Origin: Actinomycetota bacterium | GTDB lineage: Bacteria > Actinomycetota > Thermoleophilia > Gaiellales > Gaiellaceae | Reading direction: 5' to 3' | Length of the DNA stretch: 64,000 nt | NCBI GenBank assembly: GCA_009702325.1 | Contig: WLID01000001.1 | Location: forward strand, 558,001 to 622,000 | In this document: in pieces, positions 36,340-44,550 of the stretch | Layout: every line of letters starts with the position of its first letter | Numbering within the stretch: the first letter of the stretch is position 1 | Translations under genes and position numbers: made by a program | The notes under the pieces: model-generated | The model's input: only the letters and a program-made list of their open reading frames with translations | What the model was told of the DNA's origin: nothing | Databases searched by the model: none

Positions 36340-37617
36340 CTAGGCGACAGCTTCGACAGGCTTCGGCCGAATATCTTCCAGCCGGTCGATCCGTGCGAGC
36401 GCCGGGAACACCTTCGGCCACACCGCCGCAAGCCCGATCGTCAGCAGGCCGCCCGCCACGACAGACGTGACCGTCCCGAACGCAGCCGCAGCCGCACCCG
36501 ACTCGAAGGCGCCAAGCTCATTCGACGCGCTGATGAACACCATCTCGACCGCCAACACCCTGCCACGCAGCTCATCGGGTGTTGCGACGACGACAGCCGT
36601 CGCCCGGATGTTCATGCTCACCATGTCGACAGCCCCACTCACCGCCAGGGCGAGCAGCGACAGCCAGAACGAGTGCGAGAGGCCGAACACGACCATGCAC
36701 AGGCCAAACGCGCCAACGACGGCGAGGAGGTTGCGTCCGGCATGACGCTGCGGCGGCCGCCGGGCGATCCAGATACCGGCGAGGAGCGCCCCGATCGCAG
36801 GGCCGCTCCGCAAGATGCCGAGGCCGATCGGCCCGACGTGCAAGATCGTCCGTGCGAACACTGGGGCTAGCGCCACAGCACCACCAAACAAGACGGCGAA
36901 CAGGTCAAGGGTGATCGACCCCATGATCACAGGGGTCTTGCGGATGAAATGGATGCCAGCGACAAGCGCGGCGAACCCTCTGACGTCGTCCCCTTCCGCA
37001 CGCTCGACCCGGGCCGGCTCGGAGACCATGAGCGTGGCGACAATCCCGATCACGATCATCCCGGTGGCGGCGGCATAGACAACGTTCGGTGAGATCGTGA
37101 ACAGGAAGCCGCCGAGTGCTGGCCCAGTGATCGTCGCAGCCTGGAACGCGATCGAACGCAGCGCCATCGCGCTAGAGATCAAATCGAACGGCACAACCAT
37201 TGCGGGCAGCGCCCGCCCTGGGGGCGTGCCGATCGCGATCGACACACCGGTCGCGAAGCCAAGTGCCAGGAACGGCCACAGCTCATGGGCGCCCGAGATG
37301 CTCACAAGCAGCAATCCGACGGTGACACCCGCCAGCCCGATCAGCGAGGCGAGGAAGAGCAGCCGTCGTGACACGCGATCGGCAAGCTGGCCCGCGGGGA
37401 GCGCGAGGAGCGGAAGCGGGATGAACTCGGCGAGGCCGATCAGGCCAAGCTCGAACGGCGAGTGGTGAATTGAGTAGACCTGCCAGCCGACGGCAACGGC
37501 CGTCATCTGCCCACCAAAGCCCTCCGAGATCATTGCGAGCCAGAGCAACGTGTAGTTGCGGTGACGGAGCACCGGCGGGAGGATGGGCCTGCGACCCGAT
37601 GCCTCAGACGCGCTCAA
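36340..37617 (-). CDS. MFS transporter, EntS-like exporter group
   Basis: 425 residues, about twelve membrane segments. The loop-2/3 motif reads AGQLADRVSRRLLFLASL; the opening LRHRNYTLLWLAMISEGFGGQM is typical of the MFS_3 group that includes enterobactin and macrolide exporters. TTG start backed by AAGGAGCCCTCG just upstream. Substrate unknown; lies between cysO and padR. Confidence 0.88.
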   Translation of the reverse strand: MSASEASGRRPILPPVLRHRNYTLLWLAMISEGFGGQMTAVAVGWQVYSIHHSPFELGLIGLAEFIPLPLLALPAGQLADRVSRRLLFLASLIGLAGVTVGLLLVSISGAHELWPFLALGFATGVSIAIGTPPGRALPAMVVPFDLISSAMALRSIAFQAATITGPALGGFLFTISPNVVYAAATGMIVIGIVATLMVSEPARVERAEGDDVRGFAALVAGIHFIRKTPVIMGSITLDLFAVLFGGAVALAPVFARTILHVGPIGLGILRSGPAIGALLAGIWIARRPPQRHAGRNLLAVVGAFGLCMVVFGLSHSFWLSLLALAVSGAVDMVSMNIRATAVVVATPDELRGRVLAVEMVFISASNELGAFESGAAAAAFGTVTSVVAGGLLTIGLAAVWPKVFPALARIDRLEDIRPKPVEAVA

Positions 37618-37712
37618 CGAGGGCTCCTTGGGCGTACACGGTGGGCGCGAGACGCGATGCCATCGCAGAAGTATGGAGTTGGGAGCCCGCCTCGCGACGG
37701 ACTCCCAACCAG

Positions 37713-38336
37713 TTATTCGTCTGCTGGTGCGTCTTCGGCGAGGATCCGATAGAGCGACCGGCGCGTCTCGGCGAGCACCTTGCCCGCCTCGGCGACCTGC
37801 GCCTCGGTTCCTGCCTGCATCACTTGCTTCGCTGCATGAGCGACCTGCGCAAGCGACTTGCCGACCTCAATCATCCCGGGAGGGAAGCCAGCACCGGCCT
37901 GCTGCCACGGGGATCCGAGCGCTTCGCGGTTCTCCTCAACGTGGGCGCGGCCCGCGTCGGTGAGCTCATAGAGCGTTCCGCCGTCCTTGCTCTCGCCACG
38001 GACAAAGCCTTCGTCGGCGAGCATCTGGAACGCGGGGTAGACCGAGCCGGGGCTTGGGCGCCAAAGCCCTTCGCTGCGAGCTTCGAGCTCTTGGATCACC
38101 TGGTAGCCGTTCCGCGGCTCTTCGGCGAGCAGCAGCAGGATTGCTGCGCGAACATCACCGCGGCCCATGCGGCGTCGCCGACGAAAGCCGCCGGGACCAC
38201 CCGGGCCGCCAGGGCCACCCGGGCCGAACATGCCGAACATCGGCGGGAAGGGGGGCGGGCCGCCGGGGCCGCCGAAGCCGGGGCCACCAAAACCAGGGCC
38301 GCCGGGTCCCATGAAACGTACGTTGTGTCTGTGCAT
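37713..38336 (-). CDS. PadR-family transcription regulator
   Basis: 207 residues. An N-terminal Gly-Pro-Phe-rich segment (about 8-50) precedes the winged helix: RRMGRGDVRAAILLLLAEEP, NGYQVIQELEARSEGLWRPS, PGSVYPAFQMLADEGFVRGE. A C-terminal helical dimer arm follows. The ATG at 38336 coincides with the start point predicted from a near-consensus promoter, so the mRNA looks leaderless. Probably represses itself and perhaps the adjacent MFS pump. Confidence 0.92.
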   Translation of the reverse strand: MHRHNVRFMGPGGPGFGGPGFGGPGGPPPFPPMFGMFGPGGPGGPGGPGGFRRRRRMGRGDVRAAILLLLAEEPRNGYQVIQELEARSEGLWRPSPGSVYPAFQMLADEGFVRGESKDGGTLYELTDAGRAHVEENREALGSPWQQAGAGFPPGMIEVGKSLAQVAHAAKQVMQAGTEAQVAEAGKVLAETRRSLYRILAEDAPADE

Positions 38337-38339
38337 ATC

Positions 38340-38372
38340 ACGATATGTAACCGATATATCGTTAAGTGTCAA
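38340..38372 (-). promoter_or_regulatory. padR promoter with inverted-repeat operator
   Basis: Minus strand: TTGACA (38372-38367), 17-base spacer, TACATA (38349-38344), then the ATG at 38336. Over the -10 box lies a perfect inverted repeat ACGATAT, nine bases, ATATCGT (38340-38362). PadR proteins commonly bind such dyads in their own promoter. Confidence 0.75.
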
Positions 38373-38381
38373 GATCGGCGG

Positions 38382-38425
38382 ACGATTTGAGGAAGGACTT
38401 ACGTCTGTCTTAGCTCCCTCTGAGG
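38382..38425 (+). promoter_or_regulatory. 11-bp direct repeat array, site D (upstream of G1 peptidase)
   Basis: On the minus strand the units are CCTCAGAGGGA (38425-38415), GCTAAGACAGA (38414-38404), CGTAAGTCCTT (38403-38393) and a weaker CCTCAAATCGT (38392-38382), again exactly 11 bases apart. Relative to its downstream gene the orientation equals that of sites A-C. The array ends 60 bases before the peptidase ATG. Confidence 0.65.
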
Positions 38426-38484
38426 TTGGAGGTGTTTCCTGCGTGTCAGGCCAGGCATCCCGCCCAGCCGTCCGAAGGAGAGCG

Positions 38485-39333
38485 ATGCTCGGCAGGAAGA
38501 CCCTCGCGATGCTGGCCATGTGCGTTTCGGTCGCTGCCACTGCGGCGGTAGCGAACGCGGCACGCGCGAACATCGCGGACATGACAACGAGTTCGAACTG
38601 GGCGGGATATGCGGTTGCCGCGTCCGGAGTGAGCTACACCGACGTCTCGGGCACGTGGGTCGTCCCGGCCGTGAAGTGCACGACGAGCGGGGCCGAGACC
38701 TATTCGAGCCTGTGGGTGGGAATCGGTGGCTACGACACAGCTGCCGCATCACTTGAGCAGATTGGAACCGATGGAAACTGCGATGCGAACGGCAACGCCG
38801 CCTACACCGCGTGGTACGAGCTCGTTCCAGCTCCCCCGGTGAATCTCACGTCCTTCGCGCTCTCTCCCGGAGACACTGTGACGGCACGGGTCCGCGTGAA
38901 CGGGAAGCGGGTCACGCTCTCGATCGCGAACGTCACGACGGGTGAGACCTTTGCGCGCACCCTCCGCATGACCTCGCCTGATGTGAGTTCGGCGGAATGG
39001 ATCGCCGAGGCGCCGGCGCAATGCCAGAGCGCGGCGTACCTCCAGACATGTTCCGCGCTGCCGCTTGCGAACTTCGGGAAGGCAACGTTCACGAAGGCGA
39101 GCGCCACCGCAAATGGCGTTGCCGGCCCAATCACCGACCCGCGCTGGACGGCCTACCCAACACGCATCGCCGCAGGCGGTCTGATCTCTGCCACGCCACG
39201 AGCGATCTCGGCCGACGGCACCTCATTCGCGGTCGCCTGGAAGTCGACCGTGCTTCAGCCGTCGATGTCTCACGGCTGGGGATCGGGCCAGCCAATGCCC
39301 TACCCGGGCGACAGCTTCGGCTACGGCTACTAG
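38485..39333 (+). CDS. Secreted G1-family (glutamic) peptidase
   Basis: 282 residues. Signal peptide of about 25 residues (LAMLAMCVSVAATAAVANA). The eqolisin pattern is present: SSNWAGYAV, GTWVVP, SLWVGIGGYDTAAASLEQIG with the catalytic Gln near 92, and SSAEWIAEAPAQ with Glu171/Glu175, one of which is the catalytic Glu. G1 enzymes work at acid pH and are best known in fungi. Good ribosome site GAAGGAGAGCG. Upstream repeat array D links it to the envelope-stress regulator. Confidence 0.85.
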   Translation: MLGRKTLAMLAMCVSVAATAAVANAARANIADMTTSSNWAGYAVAASGVSYTDVSGTWVVPAVKCTTSGAETYSSLWVGIGGYDTAAASLEQIGTDGNCDANGNAAYTAWYELVPAPPVNLTSFALSPGDTVTARVRVNGKRVTLSIANVTTGETFARTLRMTSPDVSSAEWIAEAPAQCQSAAYLQTCSALPLANFGKATFTKASATANGVAGPITDPRWTAYPTRIAAGGLISATPRAISADGTSFAVAWKSTVLQPSMSHGWGSGQPMPYPGDSFGYGY

Positions 39334-39401
39334 GCGAGGGATCTGCGAACCGTGACCACTCGTCCGGTCCGGCTCGCAAACCGACGGCCGGAGCCGGTGC
39401 G

Positions 39402-39407
39402 TATCCT
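39402..39407 (+). promoter_or_regulatory. -10 box of leaderless thrS
   Basis: TATCCT lies eight bases before the thrS ATG with no Shine-Dalgarno between, predicting an mRNA that begins at or next to the start codon. The same TATCCT spacing is seen at xdhC. Confidence 0.5.
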
Positions 39408-39415
39408 TGCCAGCA

Positions 39416-41320
39416 ATGAACGTCGTACTTCCTGACGGCAAGACCCTCGAGCTCGCGGACGGCGCGTCGGGCCTCGACGCTGCGCTGGCAATCGGCCCGA
39501 AGCTGGCCGAGCAGGCGGTGCTGATCAAGGCAAATGGCGAGACGCAGGATCTGCGCGCTCCGCTACCTGATGGCGCGACGATCGAGATTCTCACCACCCG
39601 CAACACCGCCGATCCCGACGCGCTCTACGTGCTGCGTCACTCGGCAGCGCATCTCCTTGCCGAAGCAGTGCGCCGGCTCCATCCAGGAGTGAAGGTGGCA
39701 ATCGGTCCGCCGATCGACGACGGCTTCTACTACGACTTCGAGTTCCCGTCGGCGATCACCGAGGCCGATCTTGAGGCGATCGAGAACGAGGTCAAGCGTG
39801 AGATCACCGAAGGCCGCACGTTCAGCCGCGAAGAGATCACCGCCGACGAGGCGCGCGAGCGGTTCCGGGCCGAAGGGGAGCCGTACAAGGTGGAGCTCGT
39901 CGACACCGCGCAGGGCGCGATCAGCCTCTACACCCAGACCGGCGCAAACGGCGGCGAGTTCACCGACCTTTGCCGCGGCCCGCACCTGCAGAACGCGGCG
40001 CCGATCAAGGCGTTCAAGATCACTGGGCTTGCCGGTGCCTACTGGCGCGGCGATAGCGCGAACACGCAGCTCACCCGGATCTACGGCACGGCCTTCTACA
40101 AGGAGGCCGACCTCGCCGCGTACCTCGAGCGGATGGAGGAGTCGCGCAAGCGCGACCATCGCCGCCTAGGTGTGCAGCTCGATCTCTTCCATTTCTCGGA
40201 GCTGTCGCCCGGGTCGCCGTTCTGGCATCCGAAGGGAATGAAGATCTGGAACGTCCTTGAGGATCTGCGTCGCCGCGAGAACCTGGCGCGCGGGTACGTC
40301 GAGGTTCGTACCCCGCAGATCTACGACAAGGAGCTGTGGGTCACCTCGGGCCACTGGGACAAGTACCGCGAGCACATGTTCACGTTCGAATCCGAGGAGC
40401 GCACCTTCTCGCTGAAGCCGATGAACTGCCCGGGCCACTGCGTGCTCTACGCAAACGGGGCCGTGAGTTACCGCGACCTGCCGATCCGCATGTCGGAGGC
40501 TGGCGTGCTGCACCGCGACGAGCTCGCGGGTGCGCTGCATGGCCTGCTGCGCGTGCGGATGTTCTCGCAAGACGACGCGCACATCTTCTGCACACCCGAG
40601 CAGGTTGAGGATGAGGTGCTCGGCTGCCTCGACTTTGGCTACTCGATCTACGAGAAACTTGGGCTGGAGATCAAGGTTGAGCTCTCGACGCGCCCCGAAA
40701 ACAAGCTTGGCACCGACGAGGAGTGGGACGCTGCTGAGGGTGCGCTGAAGGCTGCACTTGACCGGCAGGGCCTCACCTACAGCGTGAACGAGGGTGACGG
40801 CGCGTTCTACGGGCCGAAGATCGACCTGCACATGCTCGATTCGCTCGGCCGCGGCTGGCAGATCGGCACCGTTCAGCTCGACTTCCAGTTGCCGCAGCGT
40901 TTTGGCCTCACCTATCAGGGCGCCGATAACGCCGAGCACACGCCTGTCATGGTTCACCGCGCGCTGATCGGCTCGTTCGAGCGCTTCATCGGGATCTTGA
41001 TCGAGCACTTCGCTGGCGCGTTCCCGTTCTGGCTTGCTCCAGTGCAGGTGCGGATCGTCCCGGTCGCCGAGGTACATACGGCCGCCGCCCACGATCTGGC
41101 GGCCAAGCTTGGCCGCTATCGCGTCGAGGTCGACGACTCGGCCGAGACGCTCGGCAAGCGCATCCGCAATGCCGAGCTCGAGAAGATCCCGTTCGTGATC
41201 GTCTACGGCGAGAAGGAGTCCGACGACTCGCTGGCCGTGCGTGAGCGGGGCGGCGGCCAGTCGACGAAATCGCTCGCGGAGCTGCAGGGCGAACTCGCCG
41301 TGCTCGCCGCCGGTGCGTAA
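39416..41320 (+). CDS. thrS: Threonyl-tRNA synthetase
   Basis: 634 residues. TGS domain (about 1-60), editing domain with HSAAHLLAEAVRRLHPG, class II core with MNCPGHCVLYANG, DELAGALHGLLRVRMFSQDDA and the motif 3 region, then the anticodon-binding domain. Start at ATG 39416; a TTG three codons earlier is possible. Overlaps the next small gene by eight bases. Confidence 0.97.
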   Translation: MNVVLPDGKTLELADGASGLDAALAIGPKLAEQAVLIKANGETQDLRAPLPDGATIEILTTRNTADPDALYVLRHSAAHLLAEAVRRLHPGVKVAIGPPIDDGFYYDFEFPSAITEADLEAIENEVKREITEGRTFSREEITADEARERFRAEGEPYKVELVDTAQGAISLYTQTGANGGEFTDLCRGPHLQNAAPIKAFKITGLAGAYWRGDSANTQLTRIYGTAFYKEADLAAYLERMEESRKRDHRRLGVQLDLFHFSELSPGSPFWHPKGMKIWNVLEDLRRRENLARGYVEVRTPQIYDKELWVTSGHWDKYREHMFTFESEERTFSLKPMNCPGHCVLYANGAVSYRDLPIRMSEAGVLHRDELAGALHGLLRVRMFSQDDAHIFCTPEQVEDEVLGCLDFGYSIYEKLGLEIKVELSTRPENKLGTDEEWDAAEGALKAALDRQGLTYSVNEGDGAFYGPKIDLHMLDSLGRGWQIGTVQLDFQLPQRFGLTYQGADNAEHTPVMVHRALIGSFERFIGILIEHFAGAFPFWLAPVQVRIVPVAEVHTAAAHDLAAKLGRYRVEVDDSAETLGKRIRNAELEKIPFVIVYGEKESDDSLAVRERGGGQSTKSLAELQGELAVLAAGA

Positions 41321-41537
41321 CCGCATCTTCCGGGTTGTGCGCGCTGTACGGATCCTCGCCCGCGACGGGCGGATCCCGCGCCCACTGCGATTGCTCGTGC
41401 TGATCGGTGCCGCGCCGGTGCCCGGACCGTTCGACGAGATCGTTCTGCTGATCGCCGCGATCCCCCTCGCGCTCTTCTACCGGCCGCTGCTTCGCGAGGC
41501 ATGGGTGGGTGCCGCAGTTGCAAAATCCCCCGCGTAG
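41313..41537 (+). CDS. Small membrane protein, unknown
   Basis: 74 residues from a GTG inside the thrS stop region. A basic N-terminus (VRNRIFRVVRAVRILARDGR) is followed by one or two hydrophobic stretches (LRLLVLIGAAPVPGPFDEIV, LLIAAIPLALFYRPLL). Codon use and coupling to thrS favour a real gene, but no family is recognised. Confidence 0.6.
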   Translation: MRNRIFRVVRAVRILARDGRIPRPLRLLVLIGAAPVPGPFDEIVLLIAAIPLALFYRPLLREAWVGAAVAKSPA

Positions 41538-41707
41538 CGTGCAATCCGCTACGCTTCACCCCTGGCAAGCAGGGGCGTTCCGTTCCTCACCTCCCGGCCA
41601 ACGGCCTTCGGGGGTTCAACCAAGTGGGTTGAGTTCGGTGTCTGCCGCTGCCTGTCGACCGGTTTTTCATTGGCGAAGGAGGACAGACACAGCTTGGTGA
41701 CAGCGAT
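41538..41707 (+). promoter_or_regulatory. infC leader with hairpins and a five-codon frame
   Basis: Hairpin CCCCTG-gcaag-CAGGGG (41559-41575) and a second TCAACC-aagt-GGTTGA (41617-41632). GAAGGAGG (41675-41682) is too far from the infC TTG but suits TTG/GTG at 41694/41697, which open a five-codon frame whose TGA overlaps the infC start. Leaders of infC operons are often autoregulated by L20; nothing here proves it. Confidence 0.45.
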
Positions 41708-42394
41708 TTGAGGCCGCGGCGAGGCTCCTTTGAGCCCCCGCGCCGTCCGGAACCCCAGACTCGAATCAACGATGCGATTCGTGTCCCCCGGGTACGTCTG
41801 ATCGGCGAGGAAGGGCAACAGCTCGGGATCAAGACGACGGAAGAGGCGCGTACGTACGCCTATGGCAAGGGCCTCGACCTGGTCGAGGTCGCTGCAGGCG
41901 CGGATCCGCCCGTGGCCAAGGTGATGGACTTCGGGAAGTACCGCTATGAGCAGGAACAGAAGGCGAAGGCGGCACGGAAGAACCAGACGCAGATCCTCAT
42001 CAAGGAGATCAAGCTCCGACCCAAGATTGGAATTCACGACTACGAGACCAAGAAGGGCCACGTCGTCCGCTTTCTGCACCAGCGGGCGAAGGTGAAGGTC
42101 ACGATCATGTTCCGGGGCCGCGAACGCGAGCATCCGGACCGCGGACGAGACCTGTTGATGCGGCTCGCCGACGACATCCAGGAGATTGGGACGATCGAGA
42201 TCCAGCCGCTCCTCGAAGGCCGCAACATGACGATGGTGCTTGCACCGACCAAGAACGCAGGAGTCAAACGAGATGCCGAAGCAGAAGACGAATTCAGGGG
42301 CGAAGAAGAAGTACAAGGTCACGGCGACGGGGAAGCTCCTGCGCCGAGTGGGGAACCAGAGCCACAACCTGGAACACAAGAGCCCGCTGAGTAA
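41708..42394 (+). CDS. infC: Translation initiation factor IF-3
   Basis: 228 residues. Core from RINDAIRVPRVRLIGEEGQQ through VMDFGKYRYEQEQKAKAARK, KEIKLRPKIGIHDYETKKGH to GRNMTMVLAPTK. An acidic, Pro-rich tail of about 45 residues follows and reaches 122 bases into rpmI in another frame. The start is uncertain: TTG 41708 is the last usable codon, but the frame is open upstream and includes an ATT at 41669, a start codon type used by infC elsewhere. Confidence 0.92.
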   Translation: MRPRRGSFEPPRRPEPQTRINDAIRVPRVRLIGEEGQQLGIKTTEEARTYAYGKGLDLVEVAAGADPPVAKVMDFGKYRYEQEQKAKAARKNQTQILIKEIKLRPKIGIHDYETKKGHVVRFLHQRAKVKVTIMFRGREREHPDRGRDLLMRLADDIQEIGTIEIQPLLEGRNMTMVLAPTKNAGVKRDAEAEDEFRGEEEVQGHGDGEAPAPSGEPEPQPGTQEPAE

Positions 42395-42470
42395 GCAGCA
42401 GTTCAATAAGGATCTTGCGGTGGACAAGTCGCAGGAGCGCACCGTCAACCGTCTCCTTGGGAAGGCGTAA
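42273..42470 (+). CDS. rpmI: Ribosomal protein L35
   Basis: 65 residues, MPKQKTNSGAKKKYKVTATG then HNLEHKSPLSKQ. GCAGGAG precedes the ATG. Its first 122 bases double as the coding region of the IF-3 tail. Confidence 0.96.
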   Translation: MPKQKTNSGAKKKYKVTATGKLLRRVGNQSHNLEHKSPLSKQQFNKDLAVDKSQERTVNRLLGKA

Positions 42471-42473
42471 CCG

Positions 42474-42839
42474 ATGCCACGCGTAAAACGAGGTGTTCAC
42501 GCTCGCAAGAAGCGCCGAAAGGTTCTTGAGCAGGCGAAGGGGTACTGGGGCCTTAAGAGCACCAACTACACCTACGCCAAGGAGCAGGTCGAGCACTCGC
42601 TCACCTACGCCTACCGCGACCGCAAGGTCAAGAAGCGCACGTTCCGGCGCCTCTGGATCATGCGCATCAACGCAGGCGCCCGGATCCATGGCCTGTCGTA
42701 CAACCAGTTCATCGCTGGCCTGAAGGCCGCGAATGTCGAGCTCGACCGCAAGGTGCTTTCCGACCTCGCCGTGAACGATCCGGCGGCGTTCGGCAAGCTT
42801 GCGGAGCAGGCGAAATCCTCGCTCCCAGTCGCGTCGTAG
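42474..42839 (+). CDS. rplT: Ribosomal protein L20
   Basis: 121 residues starting [20 protein letters not shown], with [20 protein letters not shown]. Three bases after rpmI; completes the conserved infC-rpmI-rplT order. L20 is the usual autoregulator of this operon. Confidence 0.97.
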   Translation: MPRVKRGVHARKKRRKVLEQAKGYWGLKSTNYTYAKEQVEHSLTYAYRDRKVKKRTFRRLWIMRINAGARIHGLSYNQFIAGLKAANVELDRKVLSDLAVNDPAAFGKLAEQAKSSLPVAS

Positions 42840-42881
42840 CTTCGCTCCCGCGCAAGCGGGATGCTCGACTCTCGTTGACTC

Positions 42882-42909
42882 ACTGACGCCCGGTTCGCCG
42901 GGCGTCAGT
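42882..42909 (+). terminator. UUCG-capped hairpin after rplT
   Basis: ACTGACGCCCGG, TTCG, CCGGGCGTCAGT: a perfect 12-bp stem with a UUCG loop, followed by CGTTAACGGTTGT. Transcription end of the infC operon. The remaining bases to 43123 hold no gene; a GGTTCGA at 42971 is not part of a tRNA. Confidence 0.75.
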
Positions 42910-43123
42910 CGTTAACGGTTGTGTCGTTCTATGTGGCTGTATTTCCGGGAACCCCACCTCCCTCCCCGTTGGTTCGACCATAACCCGGTGGAGTGGGGTG
43001 CGCTAGATGTCTTCTGGAACAACTTTGAAACATGTTCTCGGCGCACGACCCCACCAAACAGGGAGAGAATGCGCGCAACGGCCGCCGCGCCCCACTGTTC
43101 AACCCCCGGCCCGAGGCAGCGCA

Positions 43124-43798
43124 ATGATCAGCTCCCCCGACAACGAGAAGCTCAAGCTCGTCCGCAAGCTCCAGGATCGGCGCTGGCGAGACAAGCTCGG
43201 CCTGTTCGTCTGCGAGGGGGAGGATCAGGTGGCCGCCGCGACCGCTGAGCCGGTTGAGCTTCTGATCGCGGGCGAGAATGTCGAAGCCGAGCTGCTCGCG
43301 CAGGTGGCGACCGCCGGTCACCCGCCACGGGTGATTGGGGTCTACCGCCGCGCCGACCTCCCGTCGCTTGCCGATCGTCGCGCGACGGTCGCGCTCTGGC
43401 AGCTCTCCGATCCCGGCAATGTGGGCACGCTGATCCGCACCGCCGACGCATTCGGTGCCGCGGTCGCTCTCTCACCAGGCTGCGCCGATCCGACCGGCCC
43501 CAAAGCTGTCCGCGCATCGGCTGGGTCGATCTGGAATGTGCCGACGCTCGCCTGGGACGACCTTCCAGCCGCCACGCCGCGCGTCGCGCTCGTCGCACAC
43601 GGGGGCGTGCCACTGCCCGAGGCGAATCTCACCGGCCCGGTAATTCTCTTGCTCGGGTCGGAGCGCGACGGACTGCCGCGAGAGATCGATCGCGACCTCG
43701 AGGTGACGATCCCAATCGGCAGTGCCGAGTCGCTCAACGTCGCTGCCGCCGGCGCGATCGCCCTCTACGAGTGGCAGCGTCAGAACGGGCCGCAATGA
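43124..43798 (+). CDS. TrmH/SpoU-family RNA 2'-O-methyltransferase
   Basis: 224 residues. N-terminal substrate domain (SSPDNEKLKLVRKLQDRRWR, LFVCEGEDQV) and the SPOUT knot: LSDPGNVGTLIRTADAFGAA, VILLLGSERDGLP and PIGSAESLNVAAAGAIALYE. Likely acts on 23S rRNA, in keeping with the ribosomal neighbours, but tRNA is possible. Overlaps the MOSC gene by four bases. Confidence 0.92.
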   Translation: MISSPDNEKLKLVRKLQDRRWRDKLGLFVCEGEDQVAAATAEPVELLIAGENVEAELLAQVATAGHPPRVIGVYRRADLPSLADRRATVALWQLSDPGNVGTLIRTADAFGAAVALSPGCADPTGPKAVRASAGSIWNVPTLAWDDLPAATPRVALVAHGGVPLPEANLTGPVILLLGSERDGLPREIDRDLEVTIPIGSAESLNVAAAGAIALYEWQRQNGPQ

Positions 43799-44550
43799 GC
43801 AGCGCCGCGATCTCACGCATCAATGTCACACCCGTGAAGGGGTGCGCCCTCGTGCATCCCACCGAGGTTGAACTGACACCCTCAGGGGTTGCCGGAAACC
43901 GACGCTTCTTCCTCGTCTCGGGCGACCGCGCGTTCAACGGGATGCAGTGCGGGCAGCTCGTCCAGATCGTCCCGACCGTCGCGAATGGCGACCTCACATT
44001 GACCTTCCCCGACGGCACGGCGATCACCGGTGCGATCACGCACGGTCGAACAGTCGAGACGAAGCTGCCGCGCGGCACGGTCAGCGGCCGCACGCTTGAA
44101 GGGCCCTGGGATGAGGCGCTCTCCGACTTTGCGGGCGCTGCCGTTCACCTCGTCGACTGCGACGACCCGACCGGTGCGCTCGACAGCCACGCGGGAACGC
44201 TCGTCTCGGTTGCGTCGTGCGCCGAGCTTGGCACTGTCCTGGGGGCTGAGGTCGACACTCGCCGCTTTCGCATGCTCTTCGAAGTAACAGGCGTCGCTCC
44301 GCACGAGGAAGAGACGTGGGCGGGGCGCCGTGTCGCGATCGGCGAAGCGATTGTTCGTGTGCAGTCAACCGTGCCGCGCTGCGTGATCACGACGCACGAT
44401 CCCGAAACGGGTCTGCCAAACCTCGATGTGCTCCGTGGCATCAAGAAGCTCCGCGGCCTCCACGACGGCGACACGGTCGACTTTGGCGTCTCGTTCGAGG
44501 TCGAGCGGCCGGCGCCGATCCGCGTCGGCGACCCCGTGGTCGTTCTCTAG
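43795..44550 (+). CDS. MOSC-domain protein with N-terminal beta barrel
   Basis: 251 residues. MOSC_N-like start (ISRINVTPVKGCALVHPTEV, GVAGNRRFFLV) and a MOSC domain with the conserved Cys in VPRCVITTHDPETGLPNLDVLRG. Resembles the YcbX/mARC group, in which this Cys binds molybdenum cofactor for reductive detoxification. It could use the same cofactor pool as the XdhC protein. Coupled to the methyltransferase; converges on the next gene with a four-base overlap. Confidence 0.88.
   Translation: MSSAAISRINVTPVKGCALVHPTEVELTPSGVAGNRRFFLVSGDRAFNGMQCGQLVQIVPTVANGDLTLTFPDGTAITGAITHGRTVETKLPRGTVSGRTLEGPWDEALSDFAGAAVHLVDCDDPTGALDSHAGTLVSVASCAELGTVLGAEVDTRRFRMLFEVTGVAPHEEETWAGRRVAIGEAIVRVQSTVPRCVITTHDPETGLPNLDVLRGIKKLRGLHDGDTVDFGVSFEVERPAPIRVGDPVVVL

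Noticed and set aside
42960..42995. tRNA-like GGTTCGA segment
   Set aside because: No acceptor or anticodon stem can be built around it; flanks do not pair as a T-arm.
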